Positions 8,729-17,841 of a stretch of DNA of 48,845 bases are shown here, piece after piece. Source of the stretch: Balneolaceae bacterium (GTDB lineage Bacteria > Bacteroidota > Rhodothermia > Balneolales > Balneolaceae); contig SKRC01000159.1 in the NCBI GenBank assembly GCA_007118695.1, forward strand, positions 1 through 48,845, given 5' to 3'. The notes below the pieces were generated by a model. It saw only the letters and a program-made list of their open reading frames with translations, had not been told where the DNA came from and searched no databases. The translations under genes were made by a program, and so were the position numbers. Numbering within the stretch: the first letter of the stretch is position 1; each line of letters opens with the position of its first letter.

Positions 8729-9856
8729 TTATCGGATGGTCAAGGTGCGTGATTTACGCTCCAATACTTTATCACCCTCATCCAGTCCGTCCCTGACAGC
8801 AACGGTAATGGCATCACTTAACCCAAGTTCCACCTCTTTTTCTATCCTGCTGCCGGGTTCACTGCCCGGCACTTCAATGGTGGCTCGCCCGTCGCGCATT
8901 GTCACTACCCGTTCCGGAATGGTGAGAACATTTTCCAGGCGTTCAATGATGATATCTGCATTTGCAGAATACCCGGCCCTTAATACTGCTCCATTGGCAT
9001 CGGTAATGGTTATCTCAATCGGAAACACGGTCGCGTTGTCTTTTTGTGTGGCTTTCAGGGATATGCGGGAAACTTCACCATGAACCGTTATACCGGGAAG
9101 GGCGCCTATTTTGATCTCAACAGGCATTCCTTCCTCCACTTTGCCAACATCGATTTCGTCAACCGTACCTTTGAAAAGAAGGATCTCCATATTGGCCAGC
9201 GACATCAGCGGGGTTCCTGCCTGGTAGGACGTCAGGGGTACTACCGGTTCGCCAATATCCACCATCTTTTCAAGTATAAATCCGTCGATGGGTGCACGAA
9301 TGATGGATTCGATCATCGTGTCGCCAATCAGAATCCTGCCCGACTCCAGCAGTTCCAGTCTCTCTTTGTTGATTTGCAGCCGGATCGAGACATCATTGTA
9401 TCGTTGCTGCAAATCTTCAAATTCCTGATCGGAGATCAGGTCCCGGTTTTTCAGTATTTTCTTGCGATTCAGTTCTTTTGCAAGATTCTCCTCTTCCATT
9501 TGAGTTCGTTCGAGGTTGCGCTTGGCTTCGGCAAGTTCCAGGGGCGTCGGGTCCGGGCTGACTTCGATAAGCGGATCGCCCCTTCTCACGTAATCGCCGG
9601 GTTCGGCATAGATATGACTGACTACACCGGAGATTTTGGATTTAACTTCTATTTCATTGTCAGGCTCAATGGTCCCGGTTGCCAGTGCTTTTTCGACAAC
9701 TGTTCCTCTTTCAGCGATCACATATGGATCCGAAGTGTCATTGTCGCCCGAGCTTTTACTGTAGATGTAAAAAAACGAGCCGCCGCCAAGAATGATAACT
9801 GCGAGCAGTGCAATCCATTTTTTGTGTTTTCCTTTTTTACGCTGGGTCATAATCAT
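8729..9856 (-). CDS. MacA-like periplasmic adaptor (HlyD/RND adaptor family)
   Basis: This is the membrane-fusion subunit that would link the two downstream permeases to an outer membrane channel. From the ATG at 9856 the protein has 375 residues. A basic start (Q-R-K-K-G-K-H-K-K) and one helix (W-I-A-L-L-A-V-I-I-L-G) come first. A lipoyl-like half follows (E-V-K-S-K-I-S-G-V-V-S-H-I-Y), then a coiled-coil hairpin with heptads L-E-L-A-E-A-K-R-N-L-E-R-T, the returning lipoyl half (I-R-A-P-I-D-G-F-I-L-E-K) and beta-barrel/proximal domains. An upstream ATG at 9997 is open but would place 47 codons partly inside a long inverted repeat, so I prefer 9856. The family and neighbours point to MacA-type efflux; the substrate is unknown. 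Confidence 0.9.
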   Translation of the reverse strand: MIMTQRKKGKHKKWIALLAVIILGGGSFFYIYSKSSGDNDTSDPYVIAERGTVVEKALATGTIEPDNEIEVKSKISGVVSHIYAEPGDYVRRGDPLIEVSPDPTPLELAEAKRNLERTQMEEENLAKELNRKKILKNRDLISDQEFEDLQQRYNDVSIRLQINKERLELLESGRILIGDTMIESIIRAPIDGFILEKMVDIGEPVVPLTSYQAGTPLMSLANMEILLFKGTVDEIDVGKVEEGMPVEIKIGALPGITVHGEVSRISLKATQKDNATVFPIEITITDANGAVLRAGYSANADIIIERLENVLTIPERVVTMRDGRATIEVPGSEPGSRIEKEVELGLSDAITVAVRDGLDEGDKVLERKSRTLTIR

Positions 9857-9960
9857 TTGATAAAATTTCCGTGAATAGTCTGCTTTACGGAAGCGGATCG
9901 GTGAAAGTTTCTTAAGGAGGGAAAATGATTTGGAATGGGGAGGGAGGAGTTGTTCTGACA

Positions 9961-10122
9961 AATACACTTTAATTCGTTGTGCGGAACCTACGAACACCCC
10001 TCAATTCGTTGGTGCTGAACGCACAACGAATGTCTCCCTCGGAGGGGAGATAGTTGTGACGCGTTCAGCGTTACAACTTGTGGGGTGTTCGCTGATTCCG
10101 CACTTCATTTTGAGGTGTGTTC
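9961..10122. repeat. Long imperfect inverted repeat, MITE-like
   Basis: About 67 bases at 9961-10027 pair with 10053-10122 as an imperfect inverted repeat. The matching blocks include GTGCGGAACC..CGAACACCCC against GGGGTGTTCG..GATTCCGCAC, and CTGAACGCACAAC against GTTGTGACGCGTTCAG. The centre carries its own small hairpin, CTCCCTCGGAGGGGAG. The element contains no plausible protein and could be a non-autonomous mobile element or a structured RNA. It occupies the promoter side of the adaptor gene. Between it and 10198 I see nothing else. Confidence 0.75.
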
Positions 10123-10198
10123 GCAATTTCGGGCGAATACACGCTTTTCCGGGGAGGTAGTAATCTTCACATTAAAGCAGTTCTAAACCAGATAACCA

Positions 10199-10380
10199 CT
10201 ACCAAACGGTTTTCATATATGAATAGTTGATGAACATTCGGTCTCGTGTAACCAAAATGCAGTCTAATGCCATCGCCGTAGATGCTATCACCCGGTCTGC
10301 AGGGTCTGAATGAAAATCGTTGAGTTGATAAGCTGCCGCTGCAATGGCCGGTGTTAGAGGGAGTATTCCAAGATTATTTA
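10199..10380 (-). pseudogene. C-terminal relic of a VapC-type PIN-domain toxin
   Basis: Reading the minus strand from about 10380 gives an open frame ending at a TAG at 10199-10201. Its residues match the end of PIN-domain ribonucleases: L-T-P-A-I-A, then F-H-S-D-P-A-D-R-V-I-A-S-T-A, then the late acidic motif I-L-V-T-R-D-R. In intact VapC toxins the D-P-A-D-R and T-x-D/T-R-D acidic residues bind the catalytic metal. The first half of the toxin and any antitoxin are absent. Upstream the frame runs straight into the 3' end of ftsH, so the gene was truncated at that junction. It cannot make an active toxin. Confidence 0.75.
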
Positions 10381-12335
10381 TCCTTTTTTTTCAGTTCAAC
10401 ATCTTCGCCTTTCAATAATCTGGTTACCATATCCCCGGCAACTTCTTCATGCTCGATCAGGAGTTCAGCCAGCCTGTCGAAGGCCTGTTGATTGTCTTTA
10501 AGTGTCTTTACCGCGCGGTCGTAAGCCTCTTTGGATATCGCTTTTATCTCCTCGTCGATTTCCCTGGCCGTGGAGTCGCTGAATTCGCGCTGCCTGTTCA
10601 TATCCCGACCCAGAAAGACCTCTTCCTGGCCATTTCCAAATGAGATATGGCCAAAACGTTCACTCATTCCCCAGTCCATGACCATCTTCCTTGAGAGTTT
10701 TGCAACCTGCATCAGATCATTTTGCGCACCGCTCGTAGCCGTATTGAATATCAGCTGTTCGGCAGCCCTGCCCCCCATAATCACGGCAAGACGGTCGAGC
10801 AGGTATTCCCGGTTATACAGGTATTTCTCTTTTTTCGGAAGCTGTTGCGTCACACCCATAGCTTGTCCTCTTGGTATGATGGTCACTTTGTGAAGCGGGT
10901 CGGCATGGGGAAGTGCGGCCGCAACAATAGCATGCCCTGCCTCGTGGTAAGCCAGTATCTTTTTCTCATCGTCATCGATCGACATGCCTTCCCGTTCAAG
11001 GCCCATCATGACCTTGTCCCGGGCTTGATCGATATCTTCCATGGTGATTTTTTTTCGTTTCTCCCGGCCGGCATACAGTGAAGCCTCATTTAAGAGGTTT
11101 TCCAGATCGGCTCCGCTGAAACCCGGTGTTCCGCGGGCTACTTTCTCAAGATCCACATCTTCACCCATGGGCTTTTTCTTTGCATGTATTTTAAGGATAT
11201 CAACCCGTGCGTTTTGCGATGGAAGGTCGACAGTAATCTGCCGGTCGAACCGGCCGGGCCGAAGCAGTGCCTTATCGAGAATATCGGGACGGTTCGTAGC
11301 AGCCATAACGACCACATTTTCACTCGGTTCAAAACCATCTAGCTCGGAAAGAAGCTGATTCAGGGTTTGTTCCCGTTCATCATGCCCGCCACCCAGGCCG
11401 GCTCCCCGGGTTCTGCCAATGGAATCAATTTCATCGATAAAAATAATACTCGGTGATTTCTCTTTGGCATTCTTGAACATTTCGCGCACACGTTTGGCAC
11501 CTACACCCACAAACATCTCCATGAAATCGGATCCGGTAATGGTATAAAACGGCACATCGGCTTCTCCGGCAACGGCTCTTGCCAGTAAGGTTTTACCCGT
11601 GCCAGGAGGGCCGATCAACAGAATACCTTTCGGCATTTTGGCTCCGAGTTCTTCAAATTGTTCCGGGTTTTTTAAAAATTCAATGATCTCGCGAAGCTCC
11701 GTTTTTGCCCCGTCCGCCCCGGCTACATCATCAAAAGTTGTACGCTTCTTGCTTGTATCATGAAGTTTGGCCTGGCTCTGCCCGATATTGAACATCCCCC
11801 GTCCCTGCGCCTGCATGCGCTGATAAAAGATATAACCGATAAAGATGAACAGAAGAAGCGGCAGGGAGAAAAACAGGATGTACCACCAAAAATTCTCGGT
11901 TTCCGGCTCAGCGGAAACGATAACCCCTTGCTCATCGAGCATGGCAAATAGCTGATCATCGCCGAAAGAAGGAATGTAGGTGATGAAATTCTCGTAATGG
12001 GTAGTGTCTTCCTGTGCGATGCGCAGCTGCACCGCTTCTTTCAATGTGCCCTGGATTTCTTCTCCCTGCACATGAACGCGTTCAATGTTGTCGTCTTTGA
12101 GTTGTTGCCGGAAATTGCTGTAATCAATCTCAGGGACTGTTCCGAACATACCACCTGGATCCGTCAGGAAAATGTACCAGAGAATCATGAGGGTAAAAAG
12201 TACGATCCAGAATATATTTTTAGACCTGGATGAACCAGCAGGAGGAGGAACATTTTTACCGCCCGGACCTTTCTTGCTCCTTTCAGGAGACTGATCTGAT
12301 TTTTGGTTGTCTTTATGATTTTTTTCTTCAGTCAA
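10374..12335 (-). CDS. ftsH: ATP-dependent zinc metalloprotease FtsH
   Basis: A 653-residue membrane-anchored AAA+ protease that degrades misfolded or regulatory membrane and cytosolic proteins. The start at 12335 gives a basic, Pro-rich tail (about 1-40) and a first helix (41-58, [10 protein letters not shown]). A periplasmic FtsH extracellular domain follows, then a second helix (about 150-171). The AAA module has Walker A G-P-P-G-T-G-K-T (242-249), Walker B I-I-F-I-D-E (297-302) and the second region of homology A-A-T-N-R-P-D..R-P-G-R-F-D-R. The zinc protease motif is H-E-A-G-H (464-468). The Lys-rich C-terminus is normal for Bacteroidota. The stop touches a PIN-toxin relic but the FtsH reading frame looks intact. 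Confidence 0.98.
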   Translation of the reverse strand: MTEEKNHKDNQKSDQSPERSKKGPGGKNVPPPAGSSRSKNIFWIVLFTLMILWYIFLTDPGGMFGTVPEIDYSNFRQQLKDDNIERVHVQGEEIQGTLKEAVQLRIAQEDTTHYENFITYIPSFGDDQLFAMLDEQGVIVSAEPETENFWWYILFFSLPLLLFIFIGYIFYQRMQAQGRGMFNIGQSQAKLHDTSKKRTTFDDVAGADGAKTELREIIEFLKNPEQFEELGAKMPKGILLIGPPGTGKTLLARAVAGEADVPFYTITGSDFMEMFVGVGAKRVREMFKNAKEKSPSIIFIDEIDSIGRTRGAGLGGGHDEREQTLNQLLSELDGFEPSENVVVMAATNRPDILDKALLRPGRFDRQITVDLPSQNARVDILKIHAKKKPMGEDVDLEKVARGTPGFSGADLENLLNEASLYAGREKRKKITMEDIDQARDKVMMGLEREGMSIDDDEKKILAYHEAGHAIVAAALPHADPLHKVTIIPRGQAMGVTQQLPKKEKYLYNREYLLDRLAVIMGGRAAEQLIFNTATSGAQNDLMQVAKLSRKMVMDWGMSERFGHISFGNGQEEVFLGRDMNRQREFSDSTAREIDEEIKAISKEAYDRAVKTLKDNQQAFDRLAELLIEHEEVAGDMVTRLLKGEDVELKKKDK

Positions 12336-12559
12336 CTTTTCAGCTTTCCAGATTATTTCTCAATTTAGAATGATGTCGGATAACTTAATAATTCGCGTAT
12401 CCAAAAACGGTAGAAGTTACAATTATTAAATTAAACAGGCCAAATCTGCGCTTAAACGGCATCTAAGTCGTGGGCCTGTACAAACATGGGTGTCCTTCGG
12501 CCAGGATGAATTATCAAAGTATATATAAACTTCTCCCCTAAAATAGTGATAATAAGAGT

Positions 12560-12828
12560 TAATCAATATCCAATGAAAGTTTACGGTATTCTTCTGGGGT
12601 GTTGATATTACGGATTTCATCGTCAGAAACATTGAAATGCGAATAATTCAGTGTATGGATAAACCCCATAACGCGTGGTTCGTTCCGTTTCAGGAAAGTT
12701 TTAATTCTAGAAATAAGCCGGATGTGATAAATCCCATCAAGTGGTTGTATAGTTTCACCTGCCCGTTCAATCGATGAGATGCTGCATAAAGCCTGCCGCC
12801 GGCCTTTGCATATCGGAGAGTTGAACGT
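12560..12828 (-). pseudogene. C-terminal relic of MobA (molybdenum cofactor guanylyltransferase)
   Basis: Two adjoining minus-strand frames together spell the end of a MobA-like nucleotidyltransferase. The first frame gives E-R-A-G-E-T-I-Q-P-L-D-G-I-Y-H and then S-R-I-K-T-F-L-K-R-N-E-P-R-V-M-G. After a shift near 12675, the second gives F-N-V-S-D-D-E-I-R-N-I-N-T-P-E-E-Y-R and a TAA at 12560-12562. The Q-P-L-x-G-I-Y-H, E-P-R-V-M and N-I-N-T-P-E-E-Y motifs are typical of MobA C-terminal halves. An in-frame stop lies just above 12828, and the N-terminal GGxSxRMGxDK nucleotide-binding loop was not found. The rest of 12336-12559 and 12829-13067 shows no gene that I can support. Confidence 0.7.
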
Positions 12829-13067
12829 TTATGGCTGATGTCGAACATTTGAAATTCGGTTTGAATGCTTGTGAAGTTTTATCAAATTTGGTGCATCGCT
12901 GAAACCGGCCTGTTGAGCCGGGTATTCAGGAATCAATGTAAGAATATGGCAGAAAACTGATATGTGAACTTCCAATGCAGGAACGTGTGGTATTCGCAAT
13001 GGATTCGTAATGGGAATTCTTCAAACATTGTCGAATGATCGCAGGTCATTGGAAAAGGATTGAATTG

Positions 13068-13430
13068 ATGAAAAGACTTCAGAAGGAAGCAGACGGGCTT
13101 CATATAGAGACGATAAAGCGGCATATTTTTATCTGTGCAGATCAAACCAAACCGAAGTGTTGTAAAAAAGAGGTCGGCCTGGAATCGTGGGCTTATCTTA
13201 AAAAAAGATTAAAAGAGTTGGGACTTCAGGATCATGGAGGGGTCTATCGCACCAAAGCCAATTGTCTGCGGATCTGCATGAGGGGGCCGATAGCGGTTGT
13301 TTACCCGGAGGGAACCTGGTATCATTCCTGCCGGCCGGAGGTGCTCGAGCGCATCATCCGGGAGCATCTGATTGGAGGCGAGCCGGTAAAAGAGTTTATG
13401 TTTGCAGAGAATCCATTGCGCAGGGAATAA
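13068..13430 (+). CDS. Thioredoxin-like [2Fe-2S] ferredoxin
   Basis: A 120-residue soluble protein of the (2Fe-2S) ferredoxin family with thioredoxin fold, as in the NuoE/shethna-type domain. The likely cluster cysteines sit in H-I-F-I-C, K-C-C-K and the pair [10 protein letters not shown]. The following [10 protein letters not shown] is a hallmark of the family. I choose the ATG at 13068 because AAGGA sits eight bases upstream; an earlier ATG at 13035 has no such site. The gene is divergent from the mobA relic and followed by a terminator-like hairpin. Its redox partner is unknown. Confidence 0.85.
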   Translation: MKRLQKEADGLHIETIKRHIFICADQTKPKCCKKEVGLESWAYLKKRLKELGLQDHGGVYRTKANCLRICMRGPIAVVYPEGTWYHSCRPEVLERIIREHLIGGEPVKEFMFAENPLRRE

Positions 13431-13486
13431 GGCTACTCACACCTTATAATGGGGTGCTGGGCGTGCGCGGTGAATAAGGGGCCGTG

Positions 13487-13520
13487 AACCCTGATAATAT
13501 TAAAATTCAGGGTTTTACAC
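13487..13520 (+). terminator. Hairpin followed by T-rich tract after the ferredoxin gene
   Basis: AACCCTGA (13487-13494) pairs perfectly with TCAGGGTT (13507-13514) over a 12-base AT-rich loop. TTACACTTTTT follows. This fits an intrinsic terminator for the plus-strand ferredoxin gene ending at 13430. Confidence 0.55.
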
Positions 13521-13653
13521 TTTTTGCACTGAGCCGCCAAAGGAAGAATTAAAATTTGTATACACCTGCAGAGTTGTCCGCAAGTCTGAACCCGTTGATG
13601 GCCTCCGAATCCCGCCGCTCCTGCATGAACGGCGAGCGTTTCGTGAAAGCCCG

Positions 13654-15474
13654 TTATGCAACAACCGCAAAAATCTCATCCAGCCTGACGCGCTGGTTGT
13701 GGACTGTCTCTTCGAGAGAGGCGAGATTTTCTCCCGGGTAAGGATTATGGTCTGCTATTTCCAGGCATACATCCATCCCTTTGAGCAGATTGTTTCGCAT
13801 TTTACCCAGTTTCCGCATTTCCGGGCTGTCCGGATCGGTTTGATCCGCCAGTTCTTTGATGTAATCCACATACATCACCAGCTCTTTTGCAAACATATGC
13901 GGACGATGTTCGGGCACCAGGGATTCTGCCCGGCCATAGATATGATCCACCATCTCTTCCAGTTTATAGGATCGGTTGAACCAGGCAATATTCGGCCCCG
14001 GACAGATCGCCTGCCGCCCATACGATGGTTTTTGTATTCCCAGGCGGATCAGTGATCCGGTTCCCAGGTTGGTGCAGAGACAGGTTTTCTCCATTACCCG
14101 ATTTTTATGCTTCTCCTTTTCTTCTCTGTCAGCATCACTCTCCTCAATTTGATTGATTTTCAATAGTTGATATTGAGCTGAAGCCGTACAGATCGGGTTT
14201 TCCGTGAATTCGGTATTGGAGACCAAATAGCCTTTCGGACACTTTGACCCGGGTTTGCCTTTGTCGGCCAGTTCCCGGGTATGTAATTCCGAGCCGGAAC
14301 CCCGAATGTTGTTAAAAGGTACCCCGAGCGGTGATACATTGCTCAGATACAGATCCTCCTCCTCGGCATTTTCCAATAAAATGGATGTTGTTACATCCAC
14401 ACAGGTTGCCTCGGGTACGAGTAGGAATGGGCTTCCCCATCCCGTACTGTCCATTCCGAAATCTTCAATCAGGCGCGTGAGCTCACCGTGCGTGCCGATT
14501 CCTCCCTGAACCGTGATAGCAGGTGCACTACCCTCCCCGGCTTCTACGGGATAATCCCACCCCTGCGACTCATAAAAACTTTTGACCATTGGCCGGAATG
14601 TATCTGCAAGCTGTTCGCGTTTTTCCCGGAATTCCTGAAGCAGTACCGGAAGCAGAAACCCATCGGATGCAAAGGCGTGACCGCCACAATTCAGGCCGGA
14701 TTCAATTCGAAATTCGGCCACTTCCAGTCCTTTTTTAGCAAGAAATTTTCCCTGGATAAGAGCGGATCGAAAATCGCTGACCTTTAAAACGATCTTCTTT
14801 TTGATCTTGCCTGTCTGATCGCGATAAAAGTCTTTGAAATCAGCAATGTAACTGTACAGCCGCGGGTTGAATCCGGCAGAGAGGACCAAAGCCGAGTCGA
14901 GTGTGCTTTCAGCGAATCCGCGAAGCGCGGCACTGGCATCACTGTATTCCGGGCTCATGGGGTTATCGTCCTTGTCCAATTTAAGGGAATCTACTTTGGC
15001 CATGATATTGACTTCGATCAATCCGGGCGTCATCTGATCGGTAAGCTTTTGTTCGGCACTTTGCCGGCTCTTGTTGTCTGTGATGGACAAGATGGCATGG
15101 TATGCTTCTTTCAGAGGATTTGACTCTGGCAGCAGGCTGAAGTATTGGTCTTTAATATTGTTTTCGAACAGGGGGAGGTTCTTTACCGATTCGAATTTTT
15201 CACTGACAATCTGCTGCACCGTTTCCAGATATGCGTTGACTCTTTCAGCCCGTCCGTCCAGAGACGATCGCGGTATATTTTTGTAATGCAGATTGAATTC
15301 ATTGCAGTAATGTTTTCTGATTTTCTCCAGCAAAAGGTCATCGACGACAGATATTACGGAGTTGATTCCCAGGTGCGCCACCCGGATCGGGCTGTCGATG
15401 GAGTGCCCGGTGCCCATGACCGGGATGTGGAACTGGTGTTGATTCTGATACATGTACAAAGGGGTGTCGGTCAA
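13654..15474 (-). CDS. Conserved protein of unknown function, possibly TIM-barrel FMN-like; probable premature stop
   Basis: A 606-residue cytosolic protein that I do not recognise by name. The start M-T-D-T-P-L-Y-M-Y leads into P-V-M-G-T-G-H-S-I-D-S-P-I-R-V-A-H-L-G-I, which resembles the first strand of nitronate monooxygenase-like TIM barrels. Later V-Q-G-G-I-G-T-H-G-E and S-P-F-L-L-V-P-E-A-T look like the phosphate-binding and GxxFL segments of that fold. Seven conserved-looking cysteines (57, 263 in N-C-G-G-H, 358, 412, 429, 465/467, 491) suggest metal or Fe-S binding. The TAA at 13654-13656 is followed in the same frame by 34 open codons of ordinary protein-like sequence ending at TAA 13549-13551. 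The native gene may therefore extend to 13549. It is divergent from an Rrf2 regulator and shares an operator-like site with it. Confidence 0.7.
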   Translation of the reverse strand: MTDTPLYMYQNQHQFHIPVMGTGHSIDSPIRVAHLGINSVISVVDDLLLEKIRKHYCNEFNLHYKNIPRSSLDGRAERVNAYLETVQQIVSEKFESVKNLPLFENNIKDQYFSLLPESNPLKEAYHAILSITDNKSRQSAEQKLTDQMTPGLIEVNIMAKVDSLKLDKDDNPMSPEYSDASAALRGFAESTLDSALVLSAGFNPRLYSYIADFKDFYRDQTGKIKKKIVLKVSDFRSALIQGKFLAKKGLEVAEFRIESGLNCGGHAFASDGFLLPVLLQEFREKREQLADTFRPMVKSFYESQGWDYPVEAGEGSAPAITVQGGIGTHGELTRLIEDFGMDSTGWGSPFLLVPEATCVDVTTSILLENAEEEDLYLSNVSPLGVPFNNIRGSGSELHTRELADKGKPGSKCPKGYLVSNTEFTENPICTASAQYQLLKINQIEESDADREEKEKHKNRVMEKTCLCTNLGTGSLIRLGIQKPSYGRQAICPGPNIAWFNRSYKLEEMVDHIYGRAESLVPEHRPHMFAKELVMYVDYIKELADQTDPDSPEMRKLGKMRNNLLKGMDVCLEIADHNPYPGENLASLEETVHNQRVRLDEIFAVVA

Positions 15475-15519
15475 AAATTTTTGTTTGTTGGACTTGAATC
15501 CATAAAGATATGAAATTAA

Positions 15520-15541
15520 TTAAAGAATTAATAGTCTTTAA
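15520..15541. promoter_or_regulatory. Operator-like inverted repeat, site A of the AGA-N8-TCT set
   Basis: TTAAAGA (15520-15526), eight bases, then TCTTTAA (15535-15541) form a perfect 7-bp-arm inverted repeat. It lies between the unknown 606-residue gene and the Rrf2 gene, which are divergent. The same AGA-N8-TCT spacing recurs at four other intergenic places in this window, which argues that it is a protein-binding site. Confidence 0.55.
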
Positions 15542-15696
15542 TATTATTTTGTTAATTATCTGTTCAATGGCCTCACTGGTATGCCGATAATTTCTCAAAT
15601 AACCATGAATACAGGAAAGGTTTCAAATAGAACGGATATTTCATAATTTAGGAGAATAAACTCTTTAAACCAGTACATTTTTGATTCCTGTTTGCT

Positions 15697-16149
15697 ATGT
15701 TGTTATCCAAAGCTTGTGTATATGGTATTCGTGCATCACTATTTCTGGCCGCCAGGGATGCGAAGGGATATATCTCTATCCGTCAAATGGGGGAGAAACT
15801 GGATATTTCACCTCACTTCTTAACCAAGATTCTTCAGCAATTGACGGAAGACGGCCTTTTGGAATCCTATAAAGGGCCCAACGGGGGTGTTCGTCTGACT
15901 CGTTCCGGAGAAGAGATCACTATTATGGAGATTGTGAAGGCTATCGATGGCGACAAACTACTGACAGAGTGCGCATTGGGACTGCCGGGCTGCGGTGTTC
16001 AAAAACCCTGCCCTATTCATGAAAAGTGGGCTGACGCCCGTGAAGGGATACGGAAAATGCTGGAAGGAACAACGTTAAAAGAAATGGCCAAAAAAGGGAA
16101 AGATTTGGATCTGAGACTCACCGCCGATGGCGGGTTTGATATAGATTAA
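15697..16149 (+). CDS. Rrf2-family regulator with three cysteines
   Basis: A 150-residue winged-helix transcription factor of the Rrf2 family (IscR, NsrR, RsrR relatives). The DNA-binding part is residues 1-70, with I-R-Q-M-G-E-K-L-D-I-S-P-H-F-L-T-K-I-L as the recognition region and the wing G-P-N-G-G-V-R-L. Cys92, Cys99 and Cys105 (C-x6-C-x5-C) match the usual Fe-S ligand triad. Sensing of NO, iron-sulfur status or redox is therefore likely. It is divergent from the 606-residue unknown gene with an inverted repeat between them. Its cysteine spacing is identical to that of the second Rrf2 protein at 25405-25836. No strong ribosome binding site is visible. Confidence 0.9.
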   Translation: MLLSKACVYGIRASLFLAARDAKGYISIRQMGEKLDISPHFLTKILQQLTEDGLLESYKGPNGGVRLTRSGEEITIMEIVKAIDGDKLLTECALGLPGCGVQKPCPIHEKWADAREGIRKMLEGTTLKEMAKKGKDLDLRLTADGGFDID

Positions 16150-16223
16150 CCCTGCAATCTTCTTCGTATTTGGCTGGAAGAAAAACGTTGACGATAACGC
16201 AGTTGTTCACACGGGACAGGAAC

Positions 16224-16247
16224 TGTTTTTGGATGAACCCAAAAACA
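16224..16247. terminator. Hairpin between convergent Rrf2 and tryptophanase genes
   Basis: TGTTTTTGG (16224-16232) pairs perfectly with CCAAAAACA (16239-16247) over a six-base loop. It lies between two convergent genes and could end transcription from both sides, although neither side has a long T tract after the stem. Confidence 0.45.
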
Positions 16248-16266
16248 TGATAAGGGTAGTCCTGCC

Positions 16267-17658
16267 CTATTCAACCGGCTCAAGCTGCGCTGAAAAATGA
16301 CGAAGCACCTCCGGGGCAGATACGACTTTATACCCGGTCAATTTATCACGCTGCTCAAATGTGGAGATGATCACTTCAGACAGGTAATCGACATGACTTT
16401 GCGTGTAGACTCTTCTTGGAAAGGCAAGCCGGACCAGTTCCATTGCCGCCGGTTTTTCTGATCCATCCGGTTGCAGACCAAACATAACAGATCCGATTTC
16501 AACAGCCCGGATCCCTCCTAACAGGTATAGGGCATTGGTCAGACTCCAGGCAGGATATTGAAGTGAATGAATGTGAGGCAGCATCTCTTTGGCATCGATA
16601 TAGACGGCGTGACCACCGGTAGGCTGCACGATCGAGATACCGGCTGATGTGAGTTTTTCACCCAGGTAACTGGTGGTTCGGATCCGGTAACGCAGATACC
16701 CTTCATCCAAAGCCTCATACAGGCCTTTGGCAACGGCTTCCATATCATAGCCGGCCATGCCACCGTAAGTGGGGAAACCTTCGGTTAAAATCGTCAGGCT
16801 GCGGCATTTCTGAGCCAACCGGTCATCATTGATGGCCAGAAACCCACCGATATTCGACATGCCGTCTTTTTTGGCACTCATAGTGCAGCCATCGGCATAA
16901 CTGAATATCTCACGGGCAATCTCCAGGGGCGATTTATCGGCAAAGCCCTCTTCCCGGGTTTTGATAAACCAGGCGTTTTCGGCAAAACGGCAGGCATCGA
17001 TGAAAAAAGGGATATCGTGCACATTTGCAATTTCCGAAACACTGCGGATGTTTTGCATACTTACAGGCTGGCCGCCACCGGAGTTGTTGGTAATCGTAAG
17101 CATGATGACAGGAATGCGATCGGGTCCTGTCGAACGGATTGTTTCTTGCAGGGCCTCCAGGTTCATATTACCCTTGAACGGATGGATCAATTGCGGCTGT
17201 TTTCCTTCCGATATGACCATATCCCGGGCTTCCGCACCGTTGTGCTCGACATGGGCACGGGTGGTATCAAAATGAGTGTTATTCGGAATCACATCACCTT
17301 TGCCGGCAATGGTGGTAAAAAGGATGTTTTCGGCAGCCCGCCCCTGGTGGGTCGGGATGACATGGTTGAATCCGAATATATCCCGGACGGCTGATTCAAA
17401 GCGGTAAAATGACGAGGCGCCCGCATAAGATTCGTCACTTGCCATCATGCCGGACCACTGATCGGATGACATTGCCCCGGTTCCGCTGTCGGTCAGCAGA
17501 TCGATTAAAACGTGTTTCGCTTTAAGCTGAAAAGGATTATAACCGGCTTTTTTGAGCAGTGACTTCCTCTCTTCCATTGTTGTGAAGCGAATCGGCTCCA
17601 CAGAACGGATTCTGAAGGGTTCAATGATGGTCTGACTTTTAAATGGTGTGAGATTCAT
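16267..17658 (-). CDS. tnaA: Tryptophanase
   Basis: A 463-residue PLP enzyme of the beta-eliminating lyase family that splits tryptophan into indole, pyruvate and ammonia. The Schiff-base lysine is in C-T-M-S-A-K-K-D-G (Lys263/264), with T-H-Q-G-R-A-A-E (103-110) binding the cofactor phosphate. Tyrosine phenol-lyase is the main alternative. Near residue 384 this protein has R-A-V-E-I-G-S, the tryptophanase version, whereas tyrosine phenol-lyase carries an Arg in a M-E-R-G motif there. The TrpB2-type gene lies upstream on the same strand (310 bases away, with palindromes between), so indole made here could be turned back into tryptophan. I see no clear TnaC-like leader peptide. Confidence 0.9.
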   Translation of the reverse strand: MNLTPFKSQTIIEPFRIRSVEPIRFTTMEERKSLLKKAGYNPFQLKAKHVLIDLLTDSGTGAMSSDQWSGMMASDESYAGASSFYRFESAVRDIFGFNHVIPTHQGRAAENILFTTIAGKGDVIPNNTHFDTTRAHVEHNGAEARDMVISEGKQPQLIHPFKGNMNLEALQETIRSTGPDRIPVIMLTITNNSGGGQPVSMQNIRSVSEIANVHDIPFFIDACRFAENAWFIKTREEGFADKSPLEIAREIFSYADGCTMSAKKDGMSNIGGFLAINDDRLAQKCRSLTILTEGFPTYGGMAGYDMEAVAKGLYEALDEGYLRYRIRTTSYLGEKLTSAGISIVQPTGGHAVYIDAKEMLPHIHSLQYPAWSLTNALYLLGGIRAVEIGSVMFGLQPDGSEKPAAMELVRLAFPRRVYTQSHVDYLSEVIISTFEQRDKLTGYKVVSAPEVLRHFSAQLEPVE

Positions 17659-17841
17659 CGAGGTACTCTTAATTCATGCAATAGTGAGTTTGTATCTTCG
17701 GAGTTCACAGAATCACGTTATTGAAAACCTGTATTGGAGAGACTTCACTGATTATGTGGTACTCATGCCGCGGAATTTATTTTACAAGTAGGTATTGCAA
17801 AATCGTTTCGCGTTCAAAAAATGAGCATTTTTTTCCAGGCA

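Noticed and set aside
9930-10160. A 76-codon plus-strand open frame
   Set aside because: It lies almost wholly within the long inverted repeat, and its translation is low-complexity and unlike a protein.
12426-12632. A 68-codon minus-strand open frame
   Set aside because: It reads the mobA relic in the wrong frame and shows no motif.
16267-17658. Tyrosine phenol-lyase as the identity of the beta-eliminating lyase
   Set aside because: The R-A-V-E-I-G-S motif is of the tryptophanase type; tyrosine phenol-lyase has an M-E-R-G motif with the substrate-binding Arg.
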